DNA from: Shinella sp. PSBB067
GTDB lineage: Bacteria; Pseudomonadota; Alphaproteobacteria; Rhizobiales; Rhizobiaceae
Direction: 5' to 3'
DNA length: 64,000 bases
Assembly: GCF_016839145.1 (NCBI RefSeq)
Contig: NZ_CP069303.1
Coordinates: 2,728,001-2,792,000, forward strand
Under the pieces are notes generated by a model, which saw nothing but the letters and a program-made list of their open reading frames with translations, was not told the DNA's origin and did no database searches. Positions 37,569 through 46,799 of this stretch are shown one piece after another (position 1 is the first letter of the stretch; each line of letters opens with the position of its first letter). The position numbers and the translations under genes are program-made.

Positions 37569-39128
37569 ATGCGTGCGGAAGATCATCGCAAAGACAAGAC
37601 CCGGCCGTTCACCGGCGCCGAATACCTCGCCAGCCTCAGGGACGGGCGCGAGGTCTATATCAACGGCGAGCGTATCGCAGACGTCACCAGCCATCCCTCG
37701 ATGCGCAATTCGGCCCGTTCCATCGCGCGCCTCTACGACGCGCTGCACGACCCGAAGCGTAAGGAAAGACTGACCTCGCCGACCGATACCGGCTCCGGCG
37801 GCTACACCCACAAATATTTCCGCGTCGCCCATTCCGCCGACGACCTCGTCGCCCAGCAGGGCGCCATCGCCGACTGGGCGCGCATGTCCTACGGCTGGAT
37901 GGGCCGCACGGCGGACTACAAGGCCGCGCTGATGAACACCCTCGGGGCCAATGCCGACTGGTACGGTCCGTTCAAGGACAATGCGCTTTCCTGGCACAAG
38001 CGCGCGCAGGAGAGCGTGCTCTTCATGAACCACGCCATCGTCAACCCGCCGATCGACCGCCACAAGCCGGCCGATGCGGTCAAGGACGTCTTCGTCCACA
38101 TCACCAGGGAGACGGATGCGGGCATCTACGTCTCGGGCGCCAAGGTCGTCGCCACCTCCTCGGCGCTGACCCACTACAACTTCCTCGCCCAGAGCTCGGC
38201 GACCGTGACCGAGGACCCGTCTCTCTCGGTGATGTTCATCCTGCCGATGAATGCGCCGGGCGTGAAGATGTTCTGCCGCGTCTCCTACGAGCAGACCGCC
38301 AATACGGCCGCCCATCCTTTCGACTACCCCCTCTCCTCGCGCTTCGACGAGAACGACGCCATCCTCGTGCTCGACAACGTCTTCGTGCCATGGGAGGACG
38401 TGCTGGTGCTGCGCGATGCCGCCAAGATCCTCTCCTTCCACCCCGCCTCGGGCTTCATGCACGGCTACTGCTTCCAGGGCTGCACGCGGCTTGCGGTGAA
38501 GCTGGATTTCCTCGCCGGCCTGCTCGCCAAGGCGCTGCGCGCGACGGGCGGCGACGCCTTCCGCGGCAACCAGGCGATGCTCGGCGAGGTGATCGCCATC
38601 CGCCACCAGTTCTGGTCCTTCTCCAACGCCATGGCCCACAACCCCATCCCCTGGGCGAACGGCACGGTGCTGCCCAACCTGGAAGCCGCGCTGTGCTACC
38701 GCACCTTCATGTCGGAGGCCTATCCGAAGGTCATCGACATCGTGCGCCGCACCGTCGCCTCGGGCCTCATCTACCTGCCGTCTTCCGCGAAGGATTTCGC
38801 CAACCCGGAGATCGACCGCTACCTCGCGCAATATGTCCGCGGCTCGAACGATATGGGCCATGTCGAGCGCATCAAGATCATGAAGCTGCTGTGGGACGCG
38901 ACCGGCACGGAATTCGGCGGACGCCATGCGCTCTACGAGCTCAACTATGCCGGCGCGCCGGAGGAAGTACGGCTGCAGGTGCTGAAAGGCGCCGAGCGCG
39001 GCGGTCGGCTCAAGGAGATGGAAGCGCTCGTCGACCAGTGCATGGCCGATTACGACGAGAACGGCTGGACCGGCGACACCTGGCTCCCCCCGCTCGGCGA
39101 CGAAGCCGTGCGCGACGCGGCCGAATGA
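37569..39128 (+). CDS. hpaB: 4-hydroxyphenylacetate 3-monooxygenase, oxygenase component
   Basis: Hydroxylates 4-hydroxyphenylacetate to homoprotocatechuate using FADH2 from HpaC. The 519-residue protein is the usual length and has TGAEYLASLRDGREVYINGERI, SYGWMGRTADYKAALM, and HPFDYPLSSRFDENDAILVLDNVFVPWEDVL. GGAGGAG stands 7 nt before ATG 37569. It starts a two-gene unit with hpaC and faces the AraC-type regulator. Confidence 0.95.
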   Translation: MRAEDHRKDKTRPFTGAEYLASLRDGREVYINGERIADVTSHPSMRNSARSIARLYDALHDPKRKERLTSPTDTGSGGYTHKYFRVAHSADDLVAQQGAIADWARMSYGWMGRTADYKAALMNTLGANADWYGPFKDNALSWHKRAQESVLFMNHAIVNPPIDRHKPADAVKDVFVHITRETDAGIYVSGAKVVATSSALTHYNFLAQSSATVTEDPSLSVMFILPMNAPGVKMFCRVSYEQTANTAAHPFDYPLSSRFDENDAILVLDNVFVPWEDVLVLRDAAKILSFHPASGFMHGYCFQGCTRLAVKLDFLAGLLAKALRATGGDAFRGNQAMLGEVIAIRHQFWSFSNAMAHNPIPWANGTVLPNLEAALCYRTFMSEAYPKVIDIVRRTVASGLIYLPSSAKDFANPEIDRYLAQYVRGSNDMGHVERIKIMKLLWDATGTEFGGRHALYELNYAGAPEEVRLQVLKGAERGGRLKEMEALVDQCMADYDENGWTGDTWLPPLGDEAVRDAAE

Positions 39129-39138
39129 GGGCCGGGCC

Positions 39139-39651
39139 ATGGACCTCAACGTCTCCCGGACGGAATTCCGCAACGCGATGGCGCGGGTCTGCGCGCCCGT
39201 CAACGTCATCACCACCAAGGGAGCCGCCGGTCGCGGCGGCTTCACCGCCACCGCCATGTGCTCGGTGACGGACGAGCCGCCGACGCTGCTGGTCTGCATG
39301 AACAGCCGCTCGGCCCAGACCGGCCTCTTCATCGAGAACAGGCGGTTCTGCGTCAACGTGCTGACGCAGGAGCACAAGGCGCTCGCCGCCTCCTTCGCGG
39401 GCCGCGAGGCCGACATGGAGACGCGCTACCGCGAAGCCGCGTGGACGGACCTGCCCTCGGGCAACCAGGCGCTCGCCGACGCCATCGTCTCCTTCGACTG
39501 CCGGCTGACGGAGGCCCGGCTCGTCGGCACCCACAACATCCTCATCGGCGAGGTCGTGGACATCCGCTGCCGGAACGATGGGCACGCGCTCCTCTACTTC
39601 GACCGCAACTACGTGCATGTGCCGACGCAGGCCGGCAGCTTCGGCGGCTGA
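39139..39651 (+). CDS. hpaC: 4-hydroxyphenylacetate 3-monooxygenase, flavin reductase
   Basis: A 170-residue flavin reductase domain protein supplying FADH2 to HpaB (FRNAMARVCAPVNVITT, GGFTATAMCSVTDEPPTLLVCMN, NRRFCVNVLTQEH, THNILIGEVVDI). It starts 10 bp after hpaB. The closest FMN/FAD reductases are HpaC and RutF. Confidence 0.92.
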   Translation: MDLNVSRTEFRNAMARVCAPVNVITTKGAAGRGGFTATAMCSVTDEPPTLLVCMNSRSAQTGLFIENRRFCVNVLTQEHKALAASFAGREADMETRYREAAWTDLPSGNQALADAIVSFDCRLTEARLVGTHNILIGEVVDIRCRNDGHALLYFDRNYVHVPTQAGSFGG

Positions 39652-39661
39652 GACGATCCGG

Positions 39662-40141
39662 CTATTCCTCGCCGCCCCCTTTGCCGTCGAGCTTGAGGGC
39701 GGCGAGCTCTTCCAGCATGTCGAGAAGCTGCTCGACCCTTTCCGCGCCGAAGCGGGTGTCGATATCCGCATAGACCCGGCGGGAATCCGGCATCACCTCG
39801 TCGATGACCGCCTGGCCGGCCGGCGCGAGCCGCAGCAGCACGCGGCGACCGTCGTCCTTGTCCTTGTGCCGGGAGATGAGACGGCGCTCCTCCAGCGAGC
39901 GCAGCATGCGCGTGAGGCTCGGCGCGAGGATGAAAGCCTTTTCCGCGACCTCCGAGGCATCCAGCATGCCCGCGTCGGCCAGCACGCGCAGCACCCGCCA
40001 TTGCTGTTCGGTCACGTCGTGATCGGCAAGGATGGGCCGGAAATGGCTCATGACGGCCTCGCGCGCCTTCAATAGGCCGATCGCCAGCGAACGCCGGCGC
40101 TCGCGCCGGGGCCTGTCTTTCGTCTCGTCGGGATTGTTCAT
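39662..40141 (-). CDS. hpaR: MarR-family regulator, HpaR-like
   Basis: A 159-residue MarR protein: HTH at about 45-110 (LADHDVTEQQWRVLRVLADAGMLDASEVAEKAFILAPSLTRMLRSLEERRLI) with the wing HKDKDDGRRVLLRL. HpaR is the repressor of homoprotocatechuate genes. It faces hpaC tail-to-tail; the homoprotocatechuate ring-cleavage genes are not in the window. Confidence 0.82.
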   Translation of the reverse strand: MNNPDETKDRPRRERRRSLAIGLLKAREAVMSHFRPILADHDVTEQQWRVLRVLADAGMLDASEVAEKAFILAPSLTRMLRSLEERRLISRHKDKDDGRRVLLRLAPAGQAVIDEVMPDSRRVYADIDTRFGAERVEQLLDMLEELAALKLDGKGGGEE

Positions 40142-40298
40142 GTCCACAGGGGCACCGTTCGTCGTCCTGCCTCTATCCGCGATTTTTCCGGCCTGCGCAA
40201 TGGAAGACAGTATAGGGCAAGGAGAACGGATCGATCGCGGCCCCCTCCCCGTGCCAGCGTTCGGATCGAACCCCGTCTCTTGAAAGTGCAGCACGCCA

Positions 40299-40679
40299 AT
40301 GACCGCCCAGGACACCCCGCCCGGCCGCAGCTTTATCTTCGCCCCGGCTCCCGTTCCCGCCTTGCCGGTCAGGGGCGCCTCGGCGCTCTTTCCCGTGCAT
40401 CGCATCTACTGCGTCGGCCGTAATTTCGCCGACCATGCCATCGAAATGGGCCATGATCCGACCAGGGAGCCGCCCTTCTTCTTCCAGAAGAATCCGGACA
40501 CGCTCGTCGCGCCCGAAAGCGGCTTTCCCTATCCTCCGGCAAGCAGCGACGTTCACCATGAGGTCGAGCTGGTCGTGGCGCTGAAAAGCGTCGGCAGCGA
40601 CATTCCGGCCGAGCACGCACTCGATTGCGTCTACGGCTATGCCGTCGGGCTCGACGAGATCGCCGTCACGGTCACCTGA
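40299..40679 (+). pseudogene. Truncated fumarylacetoacetate-hydrolase family gene
   Basis: 126 residues match the first half of FAH-family hydrolases (for example fumarylpyruvate or HpaG-type): VHRIYCVGRNFADHAIEMGHDP, PPFFFQKNPDT, DVHHEVELVVAL and LDCVYGYAVGLD. After the GLD motif the expected TRRDLQ...EIGKAFD part is missing: the frame turns into EIAVTVT and stops. The next gene's promoter begins within 50 bp, so the second half, with the rest of the metal site, is deleted. Adjacent to hpa genes, it may be a relic of the homoprotocatechuate pathway. Confidence 0.75.
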
Positions 40680-40723
40680 GACGCAAACCTGCGACAGGAC
40701 GCCACGCACCTTCACCGCCTTGT

Positions 40724-40737
40724 TTGATTAAAGTCAA
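40724..40737 (+). promoter_or_regulatory. FNR/FixK-type box of the pseudoazurin gene
   Basis: TTGATTAAAGTCAA matches TTGAT-N4-ATCAA with one change. It lies about 85 bp before the pseudoazurin start, the place expected for a low-oxygen or NO-responsive activator (FnrL, FixK or NnrR). Confidence 0.75.
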
Positions 40738-40808
40738 AGAAGGAGCGGTCCTGCGGGTCTACCTCCTAGCGCATGAACGTGAGACGTTCGTCATCAAGGA
40801 GAATTCCA

Positions 40809-41255
40809 GTGCGTACCATGGCAAAGAGCATCGTCGGCGCGGCAGCGGTCATCCTGGCGCTCGCGCTTCCGGCAGCGGCAGCAGATTTCGAAGTTCACAT
40901 GCTGAACAAGGGCGCCGAAGGCGCCATGGTGTTCGAGCCCGCCTTCGTGAAGATCGCGCCCGGCGACACCATTACCTTCATCCCGACCGACAAGGGCCAC
41001 AATGTCGAGACGATCAAGGACATGATTCCCGAGGGCGCCGAAGCCTTCAAGAGCAAGATGAACGAGCATTACAAGGTCACCTTCGACAAGCCGGGCGCCT
41101 ATGGCGTCAAGTGCACGCCGCATGTCGGCATGGGCATGGTCGGCGTCGTGATCGTCGGCGATGCGCCGGCCAATCTCGATGCGGTCAAGACCGGCAAGCT
41201 GCCGAAGAAGGCACGCGAGCGCATGGATGCCGCCATCGCGGCGGCAGGCCTGTAA
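40809..41255 (+). CDS. Pseudoazurin, periplasmic blue copper protein
   Basis: A 148-residue electron carrier to nitrite or nitrous-oxide reductase. Signal peptide of about 25 residues ([18 protein letters not shown]). The copper ligands keep the exact spacing of known pseudoazurins: H64, C102, H105 and M110. The GTG at 40809 has AAGGAG 7 nt upstream and was chosen over the ATG three codons later. No nitrite or nitrous-oxide reductase gene lies nearby. Confidence 0.93.
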   Translation: MRTMAKSIVGAAAVILALALPAAAADFEVHMLNKGAEGAMVFEPAFVKIAPGDTITFIPTDKGHNVETIKDMIPEGAEAFKSKMNEHYKVTFDKPGAYGVKCTPHVGMGMVGVVIVGDAPANLDAVKTGKLPKKARERMDAAIAAAGL

Positions 41256-41289
41256 CGCGTCCTTTCGGGGCGGGGGCAAGGGCCCGGGG

Positions 41290-41311
41290 CGGAGCGATCC
41301 GCTCCGGGTTC
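41290..41311 (+). terminator. Likely terminator after pseudoazurin
   Basis: CGGAGCG (41290-41296) and CGCTCCG (41300-41306) form a stem with a short loop, followed by GGTTCTT. Weak T-run, so only probable. Confidence 0.45.
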
Positions 41312-41442
41312 TTCGCGTTATGGCAGGCCATCACCAGCGGGCGCCCGCCATGTTCCAGATTCTGCATGATCCTGATTTGCACATTTAATTTTCTAATGCC
41401 CCTCCTGCCTGCTAGTTTCGCATGACACCAACGGGATAGCGC

Positions 41443-42111
41443 ATGCTGAAACTCGCTTCGTTCTCGGCCTGGCTTTTCCTCGCGGCCCTTTGTCCTCCCC
41501 TTTTCGCCGCCGACAATGCCATGAACCTTCAATTGCACCAGGCCGCCGCGGCCGACGACGCCGCCGCCATCGTAACGCTGCTGTCAGGCGGCGCGGAGAT
41601 CGACGCGCGGGACGCAAGCGGCGCAACCGCCCTTCTCGTCGCCACGCACGGCAACCGTGTGAACGCCGCCCGCGCGCTGATCGAGGCCGGCGCCGACGTC
41701 AATGCCAAGGATGGCATCAGCGACAGCCCCTATCTCTATGCCGGCGCGCGCGGCCATCTCGACATCCTGAAGCTGACGCTCGCCCACGGCGCCGACCTTG
41801 CGAGCACCAACCGCTACGGCGGCACCGCCCTCATTCCCGCGTCCGAGCGCGGCCATGTCGAGACCGTCGACACGCTGATCAGGGCCGGCGTCGACATCGA
41901 CCACGTCAACCGCCTCGGCTGGACGGCGTTGCTGGAGGCCGTCATCCTCGGCAACGGCGGGCCGCGCCATGTCCGCATCGTCGAGCTTCTCATCGAGGCG
42001 GGCGCGAATGTCGACCTCGCCGACAACGAAGGCGTGACACCCCTCCGGCATGCCCGCGACCGCGGCTTCGGCGAGATCGTCGCCCTGCTGGAGAAGGCGG
42101 GGGCGAAATAG
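41443..42111 (+). CDS. Periplasmic ankyrin-repeat protein
   Basis: A 222-residue protein with a signal peptide (ASFSAWLFLAALCPPLFAA, cleaved near 23) and about five ankyrin repeats (LHQAAAADDAAAIVTLLSGGAEIDARDASGATALLVATHGN, ALIEAGADVNAKDG, LAHGADLASTNRYGGTALIPASERGHVETV, LIEAGANVDLADNEGVTPLRHA). Role is unknown; similar periplasmic ankyrin proteins may protect catalase or bind partners. It precedes the ureidoglycine gene by 45 bp. Confidence 0.9.
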   Translation: MLKLASFSAWLFLAALCPPLFAADNAMNLQLHQAAAADDAAAIVTLLSGGAEIDARDASGATALLVATHGNRVNAARALIEAGADVNAKDGISDSPYLYAGARGHLDILKLTLAHGADLASTNRYGGTALIPASERGHVETVDTLIRAGVDIDHVNRLGWTALLEAVILGNGGPRHVRIVELLIEAGANVDLADNEGVTPLRHARDRGFGEIVALLEKAGAK

Positions 42112-42156
42112 CCCACCAGGACGACCGGAAACACTCAGGACAAAGGGCCTCAGACG

Positions 42157-42993
42157 ATGCAAAGAAGCTATTACTCCTCCCTCGGCGGCCATCCGCCGCA
42201 GAGCGATCTCCTGACCGGCCGCGCCGTCTTCACGGAGGCCTATGCCGTCATTCCCAAGGGCGTGATGCAGGACATAGTCACTTCCTTCCTGCCCTTCTGG
42301 AACGAGACGCGCTGCTGGGTGATCGCCCGCCCGCTCTCCGGCTTCGCCGAGACCTTCTCGCAATATGTCATGGAAGTCGCCCCGGGCGGCGGCAGCGGCA
42401 GGCCGGAGCAGGACCCGGACGCCGAGGGCGTGCTTTTCGTCGTCGACGGCGCAGTGGAGCTGACCCTGCCGACCGGCAGCCACACGCTCAAGCCGGGTGG
42501 CTACGCCTTCCTGCCGCCGGGCCTCAAGTGGTCCCTACACAACCGCTCGGGCGCCCATGCCCGCTTCCACTGGATCCGCAAGGCCTATGAGGCCGTTGAC
42601 GGCCTGCCCCATCCTGAGCCGCTCATCCTCGACGAAAAGGACATCGCCCCGTCCGTCATGCCCGGCACCGACGGCGGATGGGCGACGACACGCTTCGTCG
42701 ACCCCTCGGACCTTCGTCACGACATGCATGTGACGATCGTCACGCTCATGCCGGGCGCGGTCATTCCCTTCGCCGAGACCCATGTCATGGAACACGGCCT
42801 CTACGTGCTGCAGGGCAAGGCCGTCTATCGCCTCAACCAGGACTGGGTGGAAGTGGAGGCCGGCGACTTCATGTGGCTGCGCGCCTTCTGCCCGCAGGCC
42901 TGCTATGCCGGCGGCCCGGAGCCGTTCCGCTACCTGCTCTACAAGGACGTCAACCGCCACATGGCGCTGAAACCCTTCGCCGCACGCCGCTGA
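42157..42993 (+). CDS. allE: (S)-ureidoglycine aminohydrolase
   Basis: Purine breakdown enzyme releasing ammonia from ureidoglycine. The 278-residue bicupin has two cupin barrels: GVLFVVDGAVELTLPTGSHTLKPGGYAFLPPGLKWSL and TLMPGAVIPFAETHVMEHGLYVLQGKAVYRLNQDWVEVEAGDFMWLRAFCPQACYAGG. The second carries the predicted metal ligands (E and H residues). Allantoin genes are not seen beside it. A hairpin terminator follows. Confidence 0.92.
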   Translation: MQRSYYSSLGGHPPQSDLLTGRAVFTEAYAVIPKGVMQDIVTSFLPFWNETRCWVIARPLSGFAETFSQYVMEVAPGGGSGRPEQDPDAEGVLFVVDGAVELTLPTGSHTLKPGGYAFLPPGLKWSLHNRSGAHARFHWIRKAYEAVDGLPHPEPLILDEKDIAPSVMPGTDGGWATTRFVDPSDLRHDMHVTIVTLMPGAVIPFAETHVMEHGLYVLQGKAVYRLNQDWVEVEAGDFMWLRAFCPQACYAGGPEPFRYLLYKDVNRHMALKPFAARR

Positions 42994-43020
42994 ACGGTCA
43001 CCGCTTCCCAAGCCTTCCGG

Positions 43021-43045
43021 ACCCGCGCCACCGGCGCGGGTTTTT
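43021..43045 (+). terminator. Intrinsic terminator between allE and the transporter
   Basis: ACCCGCGCC (43021-43029) and GGCGCGGGT (43033-43041) with a 3-nt loop, followed by TTTTT. It ends the allE transcript; it may also serve the convergent transporter gene. Confidence 0.85.
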
Positions 43046-44232
43046 CATGAGGCGAAGGCCATCGCCTCGGGATAGGAGCGCGGATTGAAGCGGAGATAAA
43101 GCAGCGCGGTTATCAGCACGCAGCCGAAATGCAGCATCCAGCCGGCGGAAAATCCGCCGGTCCAGCCGTGCAGCAGCGCCATCGCATAGGGTCCGGCGGC
43201 GGCAAGGAGAAAGCCGCCACCCTGCATCAGCGCGGCGAGCGCCCCGGCCTGCTCGGGTCGCGGCAGATGGTCGAGCGCGGTGACGATGGCGAGCGCGAAG
43301 CTGCCGCCGAGGCCGGCGCCGCACAGACCCGCCCAGAGGGCGGGCGCCATGCCCGGGGCGTTCGCAAGCCCGAGGAAGCCGACCGCCTGCAGGGCGATGG
43401 TCAGCCACAGCCAGCGACGGCGGTCGACATTGCGCCGCGCGAGAAGGGGAAGGCCGAGCGCCGCGGCCGCCTGGCACACCGCCATGACGGCGACGAGGCC
43501 GCTGCTGTCGGCGCTCGTCCAGCCCTGCGCCTGGTAGTAGGGCGCAAGCCAGGCGATCATCGACGTATAGCCCGAATTGATCAGCCCGAAGGCCGCCATC
43601 AGCGCCCAGGTGCGCGGCCGGCGCAGCAGGTGGCGCGCCAGCGCGCCGTCCGGCCTGCTCGACCTTGTATCGGAGAGGATGCGCCAGGCGGCGACGAACG
43701 CGACGGCGACCGGCAGCGCCAGCCAGGCGAGCGACGCCCGCCAGCCGAAGCCGGCCTGGACGAGAACGGGCATCAGCCGTGCCCCGAAGGCACCGCCCGC
43801 CATGATCATCGCCGAATAGAGGCCCGTCACCGCTGGTACGCTGCCGGGAAAGCGTGCCTTGATGATGCCGGGAAAGGCCGCCTGGATGAACGCGACGCCG
43901 ATGCCGCAGAGCGCCGCCGTGGCGATCAGCACGGCGCCGCTCGACGCCAGGAGACGCAGGGCCGAGCCGGCGAGCAGGATGGCGAGCGCGATGAGAAGCC
44001 CGCGCCGCGCGCCGATCCGCACCTGCAGGCCGGGCGCGACGAAGGCACCCACGCCCATCAGCAGCATCGGCAGCAGCGTCAGCATCGCGATGCCGCCATA
44101 GCCGAGTCCGGTATCGGCGACGATTTCGGCAAGGATCGGCGCGGGGGCGGCCAGGAACGGCCGGAGGTTGAGGCCGACCAGGACGACCAGTGCGAGCATT
44201 GCCCAGTCGCGGCCGGAGCGCATATCCGTCAT
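43045..44232 (-). CDS. MFS transporter, CynX/NimT type
   Basis: A 395-residue inner-membrane protein with about twelve hydrophobic segments, of the cyanate permease-like MFS group (LVVLVGLNLRPFLAAPAPILAEI, AALCGIGVAFIQAAFPGIIKARFPG, MTDMRSGRD start). Substrate is unknown: family members carry cyanate, nitroimidazoles or small anions. Divergent from a LysR gene, so regulated by it. Confidence 0.88.
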   Translation of the reverse strand: MTDMRSGRDWAMLALVVLVGLNLRPFLAAPAPILAEIVADTGLGYGGIAMLTLLPMLLMGVGAFVAPGLQVRIGARRGLLIALAILLAGSALRLLASSGAVLIATAALCGIGVAFIQAAFPGIIKARFPGSVPAVTGLYSAMIMAGGAFGARLMPVLVQAGFGWRASLAWLALPVAVAFVAAWRILSDTRSSRPDGALARHLLRRPRTWALMAAFGLINSGYTSMIAWLAPYYQAQGWTSADSSGLVAVMAVCQAAAALGLPLLARRNVDRRRWLWLTIALQAVGFLGLANAPGMAPALWAGLCGAGLGGSFALAIVTALDHLPRPEQAGALAALMQGGGFLLAAAGPYAMALLHGWTGGFSAGWMLHFGCVLITALLYLRFNPRSYPEAMAFAS

Positions 44233-44368
44233 CGTTCGACTCTCGTGCTGAATACCGTTGCAGGCGTGCTGACTGCCCGCTTGTCACGACCTATCGCTAC
44301 CACCGGCTTGAATCATGCGCAAATTAGATGTTTAGATGAGCATCATTCCGAATTTCGATGGAGATGCC

Positions 44369-45223
44369 GTGCTCGACCCGCGCCTGCTCCGGGCCTTCGT
44401 GGCGATTGCCGATTCCGGCAGCTTCACCGCGGCGGCCGACCGCCTGCACATGACCCAGTCCACCATGAGCCAGCAGATCGCCCGCCTCGAGGAGGCGATC
44501 GGGCGCGACCTCGTCGACCGCGCCGCGCGGCCGGTGCGGCTGACGGTGACGGGCGAGCGCCTGCTCGGCCACGCCCGCCGCATCCTCGCCCTGCAGAGCG
44601 AGGCATTGACGCTGGTGGCCGAGACCTCCGGCACGACCTCCGTGCGGATCGGCATGCCCGACGACATCGCCACGCCCGAAATGGCCCGCGCCTTCGCCAC
44701 CTTCACGCGGCGCCACAAGGAGGTCCGGCTCGACGTCACGACGGGCCTGCGCTCCGACCTGACCCGCCGCTACCGCGCAGGCGAGCTCGACATCGTGGTG
44801 CTGAAGGAGGACACGCCGAGCGCCGACGCCTGGGCGAGCTTCGCGGAACCCATCGCCTGGTTCAGCGCAGAGGATGCGGCGGGCGACCTGCCCGATCCCG
44901 TGCCGCTCGTCACCTTCCCGCCGGGCGGGCTCTACCGCGACGCCATGTTCGAGCGGCTGGAGCGCGAGCGGCGGCGCTGGTATGTCGCCTTCACCTCCGC
45001 CAGCCTGCGCAACGTGCTGATGGCGGTCGAGGCGGGCCTCGGCCTTTCGCTGCTTCCCGTCGATGCCACCAGGGGATGGCGGTTGAAGTCCCTGCCCGAT
45101 TTCGGGCCGGAGCCGCCCGTCGTCGCCTCGCTTTATTCCTGGGAGCGCAACGGCATTGTCGGCGAACTGGCGGGCGAGGCGCTCGACATCCTCAAGCGCC
45201 ATTTCGACCGCGAGCGCGGCTAG
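44369..45223 (+). CDS. LysR-family regulator
   Basis: A 284-residue LysR protein: N-terminal HTH (RLLRAFVAIADSGSFTAAADRLHMTQSTMSQQIARLEEAIGRDLVDR) and an effector domain. GTG 44369 with GGAG 7 nt upstream gives the classic LysR start LDPRLLRAF; ATG at 44336 without a ribosome site is possible. Likely controls the divergent MFS transporter. The stop overlaps the matB stop by four bases. Confidence 0.88.
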   Translation: MLDPRLLRAFVAIADSGSFTAAADRLHMTQSTMSQQIARLEEAIGRDLVDRAARPVRLTVTGERLLGHARRILALQSEALTLVAETSGTTSVRIGMPDDIATPEMARAFATFTRRHKEVRLDVTTGLRSDLTRRYRAGELDIVVLKEDTPSADAWASFAEPIAWFSAEDAAGDLPDPVPLVTFPPGGLYRDAMFERLERERRRWYVAFTSASLRNVLMAVEAGLGLSLLPVDATRGWRLKSLPDFGPEPPVVASLYSWERNGIVGELAGEALDILKRHFDRERG

Positions 45224-46731
45224 CTTCCGTAGAGATCGGCATAGGTCTCGCGCAGTACGTTCTTCTGCACCTTGCCCATTGTGTTGCGCGGCAGGTCATC
45301 GACGAAGAGCACGCGCTTGGGCTGCTTGTAGCGCGCCAGCCGGTCCTTCAACCCGTCGAGCACCGCCTTCTCGTCCAGCGCCGAACCCTTCGCCCGCACC
45401 ACGACCGCCGTCACGCCCTCGCCGAAATCGGGATGCGGCACGCCGATGACGGCGCTTTCGACGACGCCGGGCATGCCGTCGATCTCGGCCTCCACTTCCT
45501 TCGGGTAGATGTTGTAGCCGCCGGAGATCACGAGGTCCTTGCCCCGCCCGACGATGTGCACATAGCCGCGCCCGTCGATCCGGCCGAGGTCGCCGGTGAT
45601 GAAGAAACTGTCCGCGCGGAATTCGGCGGCGGTCTTTTCCGGCATGCGCCAGTAGCCCTTGAAGACGTTCGGGCCTCTCACCTCGATCATGCCCGTCTCG
45701 CCGTCCGGCAGGGGCTTGCCGGTCTCCGGCTCCGTGACGCGCAGCGAAACGCCGGGCAGCGGGAAGCCGACCGTGCCGGCCACGCGGTCGCCGTCATAGG
45801 GGTTGGAGGTGTTCATGTTGGTTTCGGTCATGCCGTAGCGCTCGAGGATGGCGTGGCCGGTCTTTTCCGAAAAGCCGCGATGGGTTTCGGCGAGCAGCGG
45901 CGCGGAACCGGACACGAAGAGCCGCATGCCGGCGGTCGCCGCCCGCGTCAGGCCCGGATGCTGCACCAGTCGCACATAGAAGGTCGGCACGCCCATCAGC
46001 ACCGTCGCGCTTTCCATCAGCTTCAGCGTCTCGTCGGCGTCGAACTTCGCCAGGAGATACATCGAGGCGCCGGAAAGCAGCGTCACGTTCGAAGCGACGA
46101 AGAGGCCGTGCGTGTGGAAGATCGGCAGGGCGTGGATCAGCCGGTCGGCGCTGGTGAAGCGCCAGTGGTCGCGCAGCGTCAGGGCGTTGGACAGCAGGTT
46201 GTCGTGCGTCAACATCGCGCCCTTGGAACGGCCGGTCGTGCCGGATGTATAGAGGATGGCGGCTAGATCGTCCGCTTCGCGGTCGGCGTCGGGAAAATCC
46301 GCATCCTCGCTGCCGGCCCTTTGCACGAGGCTCCCCCCGCCCGTCGCATCCAGCGTCTCGACGACGCCCCCATGGGCCTCGGCGATCGCCGCCACGCCGT
46401 CGCGGGCCTTCGGATCGACGACCACCAGCCGCGGCTCGGCATCGCCGATGAAATAGTCGAGTTCCGCCAGCGTATAGGCCGTGTTCAGCGGCAGGTAGAC
46501 CGCACCCGCCCTGAGGCAGGCGAGATAGAGCATCAGCGCCTCCGGGCTTTTTTCCACCTGCACCGCCACGCGGTCGCCCGGCGCCACGCCGAGCCGGCGG
46601 AGCGCGCCCGCGAACTGCCCGGAAAGCCTGATCATGTCGCCATAGGTCCAGAGCCGCCCCTCGGCCGTTTCGATGAAGACCGCCTCCGGCGTCGCGGCAG
46701 CACGGATCGCGTCGAAAAGATGATTGGCCAT
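45220..46731 (-). CDS. matB: Malonyl-CoA synthetase
   Basis: Activates malonate to malonyl-CoA. A 503-residue ANL superfamily protein close to MatB: ILYTSGTTGRSKGAMLTHDN (P-loop), ERYGMTETNMNTSNPYDGDRVAGTVGFPLPGVSLR, GYWRMPEKTAAEFR, SGGYNIYPKEVEAEID and PRNTMGKVQKN with the catalytic Lys. GGAGGAG 6 nt before ATG 46731. It may form a malonate unit with the SDR and the transporter, but no malonyl-CoA decarboxylase is seen. Confidence 0.9.
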   Translation of the reverse strand: MANHLFDAIRAAATPEAVFIETAEGRLWTYGDMIRLSGQFAGALRRLGVAPGDRVAVQVEKSPEALMLYLACLRAGAVYLPLNTAYTLAELDYFIGDAEPRLVVVDPKARDGVAAIAEAHGGVVETLDATGGGSLVQRAGSEDADFPDADREADDLAAILYTSGTTGRSKGAMLTHDNLLSNALTLRDHWRFTSADRLIHALPIFHTHGLFVASNVTLLSGASMYLLAKFDADETLKLMESATVLMGVPTFYVRLVQHPGLTRAATAGMRLFVSGSAPLLAETHRGFSEKTGHAILERYGMTETNMNTSNPYDGDRVAGTVGFPLPGVSLRVTEPETGKPLPDGETGMIEVRGPNVFKGYWRMPEKTAAEFRADSFFITGDLGRIDGRGYVHIVGRGKDLVISGGYNIYPKEVEAEIDGMPGVVESAVIGVPHPDFGEGVTAVVVRAKGSALDEKAVLDGLKDRLARYKQPKRVLFVDDLPRNTMGKVQKNVLRETYADLYGS

Positions 46732-46799
46732 GGGGTCTCCTCCTGCATTTTCCCCGCACCTTGTCACAAGGCGAGGCGATCGCGCCAGAGGCAAACGCG

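Noticed and set aside
43129-46266. A frame of over 1000 codons open on the plus strand across the MFS, LysR and matB genes
   Set aside because: Composition-driven shadow: it runs antisense through two recognisable enzymes and out of frame through a LysR gene.
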